Source: Chitinophagaceae bacterium (GTDB taxonomy: Bacteria > Bacteroidota > Bacteroidia > Chitinophagales > Chitinophagaceae). From it: 64,000 nt of DNA. A program made the translations under genes and the position numbers. The stretch lies in contig JAIETM010000022.1 in NCBI GenBank assembly GCA_019745155.1, positions 1 to 64,000 on the forward strand, in the 5' to 3' direction. The notes beneath the pieces are model-generated. The model saw only the letters and a program-made list of their open reading frames with translations. It did no database searches and was not told the origin of the DNA. Positions 58,038 through 64,000 of the stretch are shown here, in pieces (the first letter of the stretch is position 1; the number at the start of each line of letters is the position of its first letter).

Positions 58038-58685
58038 ATGCCATTGTATGCATTAGGTGAATCGCACTGGTTTCCACCGGTGGAAGATGCATTAGAAGAT
58101 GGTCTACTGGCCATGGGCGGCGATCTTGATCCGGAAAGACTCATGAAAGCCTATAGAAAAGGCATATTCCCTTGGTTTGAAGATGAAATGCCTCTCTGGT
58201 GGTGCCCCGATCCCCGCTTTGTACTCTATCCTGAAGAACTATACATCAGCAAGAGCATGCAGCAAGTGATTCGCAGAAAAGAATTTGTATTCAAAACCAA
58301 TACAGCTTTTGCACATGTAATTGAAAATTGTCGCGCTACACCTAGAATGGGACAAAGCGGTACTTGGATTACGCCAGAAGTAGCTACAGCCTATAACAAA
58401 CTCTATACACTTGGTATCGCTCATTCGGCAGAAGCTTGGCAGGACGGACAATTGGTTGGCGGTTTATACGGTATTAAAATGGGTAAGGTCTTTTTTGGAG
58501 AAAGTATGTTTAGCCACACAAGCAATGCCAGCAAATTTGCCTTCATTCAATATGTGGAGCAACTTAAGTTGGAAGGAATTGCATTGATCGACTGCCAAGT
58601 ATACACCAGTCATTTAGAAAGCCTTGGTGCCCATATGATTCCTAGAAAATTATTCTGCAGTCTGCTGGATGAATTGATTGACTAG
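58038..58685 (+). CDS. aat: Leucyl/phenylalanyl-tRNA-protein transferase
   Basis: A 215-residue enzyme that transfers Leu or Phe from tRNA to N-terminal Lys/Arg of proteins, creating N-degrons for ClpS. Family motifs are present: FPPVEDALEDGLLAMGGDLD, AYRKGIFPWFEDEMPLWWCP, TWITPEVATAYNKLYTLGIA, SAEAWQDGQLVGGLYG and GKVFFGESMFSHTSNASKFA. Length is typical (about 210-240). In an operon with clpS. Overlaps the convergent DUF4294 gene by 4 bases. Confidence 0.95.
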   Translation: MPLYALGESHWFPPVEDALEDGLLAMGGDLDPERLMKAYRKGIFPWFEDEMPLWWCPDPRFVLYPEELYISKSMQQVIRRKEFVFKTNTAFAHVIENCRATPRMGQSGTWITPEVATAYNKLYTLGIAHSAEAWQDGQLVGGLYGIKMGKVFFGESMFSHTSNASKFAFIQYVEQLKLEGIALIDCQVYTSHLESLGAHMIPRKLFCSLLDELID

Positions 58686-59317
58686 CCGCGATAGCCATAT
58701 AAACGCTCTACGTCTCTTACAATCATCTCCATGGGCTTTTCTGCCCCTTCCCGATCATATACTTGTTTCAGGCTGCTACCAAAGAGGAATGCAACACCCT
58801 GCCAAAATGAGGCGGTAAAAGAGCCTTTGTATTCTTTGATGATTTCAAAGCAATGCGCACCAGTTTCGCGATAGATCAATTTCATCAACACTTTACCCTG
58901 ATAAACAGAAAGACTTGTAAGCTTGTCTGTAAACTCTTTCTTCAATTCCTTTTCTCTGGCACGAATGATTCTTCTGCGCTCTGCCTTATCTGTAACACCA
59001 GCCAGTTTTACATTGATCTCATTCATGATACGACTGGCAGCTTTGGCGTAAGGATAAGTAACATAGACTGCATTACGTAACCTTGTCCACTCAGCCCAAT
59101 ACTTTCTTTGTGCAGGCGTGAGTTTGGTATAGACTGTTACTTCCGGTAAAACATACTGCGGTACGGTATCGCCTTCTGCATTGATATATGCATAAACGGT
59201 ATCTCGCTGCGGGATGAATTCCTGGGCACCTGCTTCATTAAAAAAAGCAGCACCCAGTAATAGCATGGTTAGGATGATATGTTTAGCCGACAAGCGCATC
59301 TGCTTAAAATTAGACAT
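58682..59317 (-). CDS. DUF4294 protein
   Basis: A 211-residue exported protein of DUF4294: a signal peptide (MLLLGAAFFNEAGAQ), then VLPEVTVYTKLTPAQRKYWAEW, NAVYVTYPYAKAASRIMNEI and LTSLSVYQGKVLMKLIYRETG. The function is unknown and it is known mainly from Bacteroidota. Start taken at ATG 59317; 59299 is a second in-frame ATG that puts the hydrophobic stretch closer to the N-terminus. Downstream of ccmF on the same strand. Confidence 0.85.
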   Translation of the reverse strand: MSNFKQMRLSAKHIILTMLLLGAAFFNEAGAQEFIPQRDTVYAYINAEGDTVPQYVLPEVTVYTKLTPAQRKYWAEWTRLRNAVYVTYPYAKAASRIMNEINVKLAGVTDKAERRRIIRAREKELKKEFTDKLTSLSVYQGKVLMKLIYRETGAHCFEIIKEYKGSFTASFWQGVAFLFGSSLKQVYDREGAEKPMEMIVRDVERLYGYRG

Positions 59318-59374
59318 TGTTCTGCAGATTAATGCTGCCTTCACCCAAAAGGTAACCTTATTGAAAAGTAAAAA

Positions 59375-61798
59375 TCAGACGGCTTTAACAGATTTGCGTA
59401 CCCGCTGTAGGATAGACATCACAAAGCCCACTACCATCACCAGAATACCCAACCAGAGTATATTGATCATGGGGAACTTATATACTTTCAATGTGATCAA
59501 GTCTGTTATTGCGGAGCTTTCTTTGATGCCAATCTCTAACTCACCCTTCTCCTGATCCAATACCTTATTGAAACGCAAAGCCATACTTTCTGCAACTACC
59601 GTATCTGGCAAATCGCGCACCTGCGTACCCTTGATGGCCAGACCTGGAGTGGCTTTGTATTGCTTACCGGTTTTGGAGTAGATGGTCATATCTAGGAACA
59701 GGGCATTTTCATCTGCACTGTATTTTTTGCCCCTCTCTTCTGCTGGATTCACTTTTACATCATTCAGCACCAACATACCATTGCTATAGAAAACGGTATC
59801 GCCTTTGTGCACAGCTCTGTTACGATAAGTGGTTGTATCTGTTCCCTCGTTACGAGTTAAATAAGAGATATAGACGAATATGTCCTTATGCCAGTAATGT
59901 CTTGCATCAGGGTTGGCAGAAAATCCTTCACCTTGATTGTTTTTAATCAAATCAGGATATAACTTGAACGACTCGCTACTGTCTTTTGCTTTGAAATCAA
60001 TTTCAAAATATTGTTTACGATCGCGAGGGTTCAACGTGTCTCTTTGGTAAGTCACCATATACTTACCCATATCAGTTTCCACTCCTTTGAAAAGGGTGAT
60101 ATTTTCCGCAGGATCTTCGCGCTTATCTTTCTTGAACACAGCCAAGCCCGTGGTATTCCAACTCAACACTGTTTTCTTGCTGGAAGAAATCAATATACCT
60201 ACTAATACCAAACCAAAACCAACGTGTGCTACAGAAGCACCGGCAGCTTTTACCTTACCCTTCAATCCCAACCACACATAACTGGCATTAGCTACTACCG
60301 CATACACTGCTGCAAAAATGGCGAGATGGATAGCAAACAAAAATCCAGGGCCTTGCTTATCATAACGAACGCCACCAAACAAACTAATCGCAAGACTAAT
60401 GGCCACGGCAATCAATGTAGGCAACCAGATTTTTTTACCGAATTGATCTTTCGGTGTGTCTTTGTATTTGAAATATTGTGTAACCGCAGTCAGCAATCCT
60501 ACCACAATCGCCACCCATACCTGAATCTGGTTGTGCGCAAATTCTGGATCTTCCGGTGGTGCAATCTGTGTACCAAACACTTTGTTGAATACAGGGGTTG
60601 AGGTTTTCGCAATGATCACCACACCGGCTAGAAAGAATACCAACGCACCAATAAACATCCAGAATTCACGACTATAGGTATTCTCTTCTTTTACAATAGC
60701 TGGGATGGATTTGTATCGCGCCGCAAACAAACCAATCGCAGGAAACAAGAACACCAATACAAACAACAACAACTGTGTGTTCATGCCTAAATCTGTGAAC
60801 GCATGCACAGAAGTATCGCCCAACACACCGCTTCTTGTTAAGAAGGTAGAATACAGAATCAGTATAAAAGTGATGATATAAAAGAAGTAAGTACTTCTCA
60901 AGGAATAACCGGTACTCTTATAAATGAGGTTGGTATGTAACCCTGCAATCAATGTCAACCAAGGCACCAACGAAGCATTCTCAACAGGATCCCATGCCCA
61001 GTAACCTCCAAAAGACAAACTCTCATAAGCCCATGCAGCGCCCATCATGATACCTGTACCAAGAATTGCACCAGTAAAGGATGCCCAAGGCAAAGCTGGT
61101 TTAATCCAACCATGATCTTTGTTGTATAAACCTGCCATCGCGTATGCAAAAGGCACAATGGTAGAGGCAAATCCTAAGAACAGTACTGGCGGGTGAATCA
61201 CCATCCAATAGTTCTGTAACAAAGCATTCAAGCCATTACCATCTTTGATCTTAGATAGATAATCAGGCATGCTGAAGATCGGGGCTTCCATTTCATTGCG
61301 CAACAACACAAATGGACTGCTGCCCACTTTCACGCCAAAGAAATAAATACCAATGATCATGGTAGCGATGGTGAACTGTGCAAAGCTCACTACTGTCATC
61401 ACACCAGCTTCCCATTGCTTCGACTTCCAGATCAGTATCCATCCCAATACACAATGCCAGAAACTCCACAACATGAAGCTACCCTCCTGACCTTCCCAGA
61501 AACAACTCAACAAGTATTCAATCTGCAGACTGCGATCGCTGTGCTGCCAAGCATATTTATACTCGAATAAGTGATTAGAGATGATGTAGTACAACACCAC
61601 AAACAAGCCCATTACGGAAACTGATTCCAGAAAGAATGCACCGCGCGCGATACGAATCCAATTCTGACGATCTGGACCTAATTGCTTTTTATTGGCAATG
61701 AAATATGCGATGGTTGCAACAATGGATGCCACCAGCGACAAAACAGCAAAGAACTGACCTATTTGTCCGGGTAATAAATGTTCGCCTAAATATTGCAT
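59375..61798 (-). CDS. ccmF: Cytochrome c-type biogenesis protein CcmF (heme lyase)
   Basis: An 807-residue multi-pass membrane protein with about 15 helices. The WWD heme-handling segment is present as GGYWAWDPVENASLVPWL (about residues 265-282), WEGQEGSFMLWSFWH is the first conserved periplasmic site, and IHPPVLFLGFAS carries a conserved His. With CcmE it attaches heme to apocytochrome c. ATG at 61798 is taken; a TTG four codons earlier is open. A large periplasmic region spans residues about 560-780, followed by the last helix. Confidence 0.94.
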   Translation of the reverse strand: MQYLGEHLLPGQIGQFFAVLSLVASIVATIAYFIANKKQLGPDRQNWIRIARGAFFLESVSVMGLFVVLYYIISNHLFEYKYAWQHSDRSLQIEYLLSCFWEGQEGSFMLWSFWHCVLGWILIWKSKQWEAGVMTVVSFAQFTIATMIIGIYFFGVKVGSSPFVLLRNEMEAPIFSMPDYLSKIKDGNGLNALLQNYWMVIHPPVLFLGFASTIVPFAYAMAGLYNKDHGWIKPALPWASFTGAILGTGIMMGAAWAYESLSFGGYWAWDPVENASLVPWLTLIAGLHTNLIYKSTGYSLRSTYFFYIITFILILYSTFLTRSGVLGDTSVHAFTDLGMNTQLLLFVLVFLFPAIGLFAARYKSIPAIVKEENTYSREFWMFIGALVFFLAGVVIIAKTSTPVFNKVFGTQIAPPEDPEFAHNQIQVWVAIVVGLLTAVTQYFKYKDTPKDQFGKKIWLPTLIAVAISLAISLFGGVRYDKQGPGFLFAIHLAIFAAVYAVVANASYVWLGLKGKVKAAGASVAHVGFGLVLVGILISSSKKTVLSWNTTGLAVFKKDKREDPAENITLFKGVETDMGKYMVTYQRDTLNPRDRKQYFEIDFKAKDSSESFKLYPDLIKNNQGEGFSANPDARHYWHKDIFVYISYLTRNEGTDTTTYRNRAVHKGDTVFYSNGMLVLNDVKVNPAEERGKKYSADENALFLDMTIYSKTGKQYKATPGLAIKGTQVRDLPDTVVAESMALRFNKVLDQEKGELEIGIKESSAITDLITLKVYKFPMINILWLGILVMVVGFVMSILQRVRKSVKAV

Positions 61799-61843
61799 GG
61801 GAATAAACAATACATCCCGAACAATGCCGGGATGATGAGAAAA

Positions 61844-62260
61844 TTATTTTGTGGTGCTTGCCTGCTCTAATTCTTTACTGGCAGCTTGCATATCGTCTTT
61901 GTATTTGCTCGGACATTTCATCAAAATATCCTTACACTCAAAATGGTCACCATCCATACGACCTTTCAACACCAAACGCTCACTTTTCTCCATGTCCGTT
62001 GGCTTGGTATTGTGGTAAACAACCTTCACAGCATTGCCCAAGGTATCAATTGCGGTAAATGAGAGATAATTGGGGTTTTTTACCGGATCATAATCCATAG
62101 GTTGAGATTTGTCCAGCTTGGCAATCAAATTCACAAATTTGCCTTCCTTCTTTTTGGCTGAAGCCACTGTTTCGTACGTAGTCAAATCTCCAGTATAACT
62201 AATTAATACTGTGATAGATATAGCAATCAACACCAGAATCACAATATGCATCTTCTTCAT
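61844..62260 (-). CDS. ccmE: Cytochrome c maturation heme chaperone CcmE (CxxxY type)
   Basis: A 138-residue membrane-anchored heme chaperone: one N-terminal helix (about residues 5-21), then the OB-fold domain (FVNLIAKLDKSQPMDYDP, LSFTAIDTLGNAVKVVYHN, ERLVLKGRMDGDHFECKDI). The heme-attachment motif at the C-terminus is Cys116-Pro-Ser-Lys-Tyr120, not the His-x3-Tyr of proteobacteria. It passes heme to CcmF, whose gene follows 45 bases downstream. TACTTTTG lies 18 bases upstream. Confidence 0.92.
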   Translation of the reverse strand: MKKMHIVILVLIAISITVLISYTGDLTTYETVASAKKKEGKFVNLIAKLDKSQPMDYDPVKNPNYLSFTAIDTLGNAVKVVYHNTKPTDMEKSERLVLKGRMDGDHFECKDILMKCPSKYKDDMQAASKELEQASTTK

Positions 62261-62277
62261 AGAAAGCCGTTTGCGTG

Positions 62278-62285
62278 CAAAAGTA
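62278..62285 (-). promoter_or_regulatory. Putative -7 element of ccmE-ccmF
   Basis: Minus-strand TACTTTTG, exact TAnnTTTG, 18 bases before the ccmE ATG. Confidence 0.45.
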
Positions 62286-62388
62286 TAGCAAAAACCCTTG
62301 GTTGAGCCATTCGTTTGAAGAATCTACTTGTTAAAAACCAAAGCTTCCACAACCGCCTTAAAAAATGTGCAGAAACGGAACATACTTT

Positions 62389-62416
62389 TTTGGTGTGAGA
62401 ATTAGCCACTAATTTG
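62389..62416 (+). promoter_or_regulatory. Putative promoter of the ureohydrolase gene
   Basis: TTTG (62389-62392), 17-base spacer, TAATTTG (62410-62416, one base shorter than TAnnTTTG), 22 bases before the ATG. Confidence 0.4.
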
Positions 62417-62438
62417 CGGCGCGCTTAGCAAGCAGATT

Positions 62439-63476
62439 ATGACCGATCTATCGAATTTTAACCCCAACTCCGCCGGTAACCCGAACAATAATATTTTCGG
62501 CCTACCCTTTTCTGAAGAAGAAGCCAAACTGGTTTTATTGCCCATCCCCTGGGAAGTAACGGTAAGTTACGGTGCAGGTACCGCCAGATCAGCTGAACAC
62601 ATTTTCAAAGCCAGCTTACAGGTGGATCTATATGACAATGACTACCCAGATGCTTGGAAGCAGGGCTATTTCATGAAAGAAGTTGATAAAAAGATTCTGC
62701 TGAAAAGCGATTACCTGCGTAAGGAAGCTGAACTCTATATCGACTATATCTCCAAAGGTGAAGCTTTAGAGAAAAACAAGTTCATGTGCAAAAGCCTGAA
62801 AGAAATCAATGAAGGCAGTCACATGTTGAATGATTGGGTGCAAGCCAAAACACAAGAACTCTTAGACAAGGGTAAACTGGTTGGTTTGATTGGTGGCGAC
62901 CACAGCACACCACTTGGCTACTTAAAAGCATTGGCTAAAAAATACGGCGAGTTTGGTATTATTCAGATTGATGCGCATTGCGATCTGCGTAAAGCATACG
63001 AGGACTTCAAATATTCGCATGCATCTATCATGTACAATGTGCTGAGCGAAATTCCGGAAGTAAGCAAACTGGTACAGGTAGGCATTCGCGATTATTGCGA
63101 TGAAGAATGTGCTTGTATTCAGGAAAGCCCTAACCGCATCATTACTTATTTTGATCAGCGTATCAAGGAACGCCAATTTGAAGGCGAAAGCTGGAAATCC
63201 ATTGTTGACGAAATAGTCGCACACCTGCCCCAACAAGTCTATATCAGTTTTGATATCGATGGTTTGGACCCCAAGCTTTGTCCCAACACCGGTACACCTG
63301 TCAATGGCGGTTTTGAAACAGAACAAGTTTTGTATCTCTTCAAAAAAATCAAAGCCAGTGGCCGACAGTTTATTGGTTTTGATTTAGTAGAAGTGGGTGT
63401 TGGTGAATCTGATTGGGATAGCAATGTTGGCGCTCGCCTATTATACAGAATCTGTAATATGATGGTACAGGCATGA
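62439..63476 (+). CDS. Ureohydrolase-family protein (arginase/agmatinase/formiminoglutamase)
   Basis: A 345-residue manganese ureohydrolase. Metal ligands: His in GGDHSTPLGY, Asp-His-Asp in IDAHCDLRKAY and Asp-Asp in SFDIDGLDP. The N-terminal LPIPWEVTVSYGAGTARSAE is the conserved substrate-side segment. Substrate choice (arginine, agmatine or N-formimidoylglutamate) cannot be settled from the sequence. The next gene begins at the overlapping ATGA, so both are co-translated. Confidence 0.9.
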   Translation: MTDLSNFNPNSAGNPNNNIFGLPFSEEEAKLVLLPIPWEVTVSYGAGTARSAEHIFKASLQVDLYDNDYPDAWKQGYFMKEVDKKILLKSDYLRKEAELYIDYISKGEALEKNKFMCKSLKEINEGSHMLNDWVQAKTQELLDKGKLVGLIGGDHSTPLGYLKALAKKYGEFGIIQIDAHCDLRKAYEDFKYSHASIMYNVLSEIPEVSKLVQVGIRDYCDEECACIQESPNRIITYFDQRIKERQFEGESWKSIVDEIVAHLPQQVYISFDIDGLDPKLCPNTGTPVNGGFETEQVLYLFKKIKASGRQFIGFDLVEVGVGESDWDSNVGARLLYRICNMMVQA

Positions 63477-64000
63477 GTACCTATGATTTTGTGATAACCA
63501 CCAAAAGACCTTCTTACCGGTATATCAACTGGACAGGGCAACTCATGATTTTGCTTGCATTGATTGAATTGGGCACAGGGCTGACTGAATGGACCAATCA
63601 AAAATGGACCATCCTTGTGTCGATGGTATCGATGATTCTCTTCTGGGCGTATAATCGTTTTAATAAACAGGCTACACACCAGCCCTATTATCGCACTTCA
63701 CTCTTCATTGCAGCTATAGCATTATACTATTTGGCAGGCTATCCTGTATGGCAGGCAGTTTTATATGTTGCTGCTGGTATTGCTGAAGGACTAGCGAAAT
63801 TCCCTGAAGAAATTGGCTTCAACACAGATCAGGTTGTTTTCAATACACTGCCGAAGAAAGTGTACAACTGGAATGAGTTTTCCAATGTGCTGATTAGAGA
63901 TGGTGTAATTACAATTGACTTCAAGAACAACCGCCTCTTTCAAAAAGATTTACAGGAACCTGTGTATGCATCGCTAGAAAAAGAGTTCAACACATATTGT
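63473..64000 (+). CDS. Membrane protein, 3' truncated by the window end
   Basis: The frame starts with ATG at 63473 (overlapping the upstream stop by 4 bases) and stays open for 176 codons to the last base. About four hydrophobic segments fall in the first 110 residues (MILLALIELGTGL, WTILVSMVSMILFW, YYRTSLFIAAIALYYLAG, AVLYVAAGIAEGLA); then a soluble beta-like part with VYNWNEFSNVLIRDGVITID. The last part resembles PH-like membrane proteins, but I assign no family. Co-translated with the ureohydrolase gene. Confidence 0.78.
   Translation, partial: MSTYDFVITTKRPSYRYINWTGQLMILLALIELGTGLTEWTNQKWTILVSMVSMILFWAYNRFNKQATHQPYYRTSLFIAAIALYYLAGYPVWQAVLYVAAGIAEGLAKFPEEIGFNTDQVVFNTLPKKVYNWNEFSNVLIRDGVITIDFKNNRLFQKDLQEPVYASLEKEFNTYC

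Noticed and set aside
1-64000. CRISPR arrays, insertion sequences, prophage or rRNA genes
   Set aside because: No spaced direct repeats of 25-40 bases, transposase, integrase or phage structural protein motifs, and no rRNA were seen.

Overview
This window looks like ordinary core chromosome of a Bacteroidota bacterium, most likely family Chitinophagaceae (inferred from gene content; no rRNA is present to confirm it). The supporting signs are promoters of the Bacteroidota type (-33 TTTG / -7 TAnnTTTG) with no Shine-Dalgarno sequences, a SprE/PorW-type gliding/type IX secretion protein, a CotH protein with a C-terminal type IX sorting domain, a TonB-dependent receptor with a carboxypeptidase-like N-domain, a bacillithiol-system YtxJ protein, many lipoproteins, and moderate GC. 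There is no insertion sequence, prophage, CRISPR array or rRNA operon.

Layout. 1-5.9 kb: the 3' end of a PafA-like phosphatase, NADP isocitrate dehydrogenase, and an mntR-mntH manganese module whose transporter carries a universal-stress domain. 6-11 kb: a glycogen-phosphorylase-like protein lacking the PLP lysine, flavin prenyltransferase, YceI, sucC and a SprT-like protease. 11-22 kb: two ATP-synthase accessory-like genes without the synthase, the SprE/PorW-like TPR protein, a class A penicillin-binding protein, a cyclophilin lipoprotein and a large S9 peptidase. 22-27.6 kb: divergent MarR regulator and TonB-dependent receptor, an EamA transporter, a dolichol-phosphate-mannose-synthase-like enzyme and a DnaQ-type exonuclease. 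27.8-31.3 kb: a redox/sulfur neighbourhood (39-residue lipoprotein, YtxJ, NAD(P)-binding protein, CstB-like persulfide dioxygenase-rhodanese, small membrane protein). 31-44.6 kb: thiolase, DoxX, GNAT, VOC proteins, a GH3 glycosidase, a DUF2975-HTH pair, membrane proteins, a DPP4-like peptidase and CotH. 44.6-52.7 kb: a secreted protein preceded by a DtxR-box-like palindrome, then topoisomerase IV with parE and parC separated by four small genes, one of them a four-helix-bundle gene between AT-rich repeats. 52.7-64 kb: a NamZ-like muramidase, TcdA, a Ycf48-like propeller, tRNA-Val(UAC), clpS-aat (N-degron pathway), ccmF/ccmE cytochrome c maturation, and a ureohydrolase followed by a membrane protein that runs off the end.

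The genome is compact. Several gene pairs overlap by 1-23 bases, in tandem or tail to tail, and many -7 elements lie only 5-40 bases before the start codon. Many gene borders carry strong hairpin terminators, several of them bidirectional. I found no clearly undescribed multi-gene defence or mobile system. The best leads are the Lys-to-Thr change in the phosphorylase-like protein, the palindromic operator candidates (mntR, marR/TonB receptor, CstB-like gene, DUF2975 gene, the 44.63 kb DtxR-like box), the topoisomerase IV insert and the CxxxY-type CcmE.
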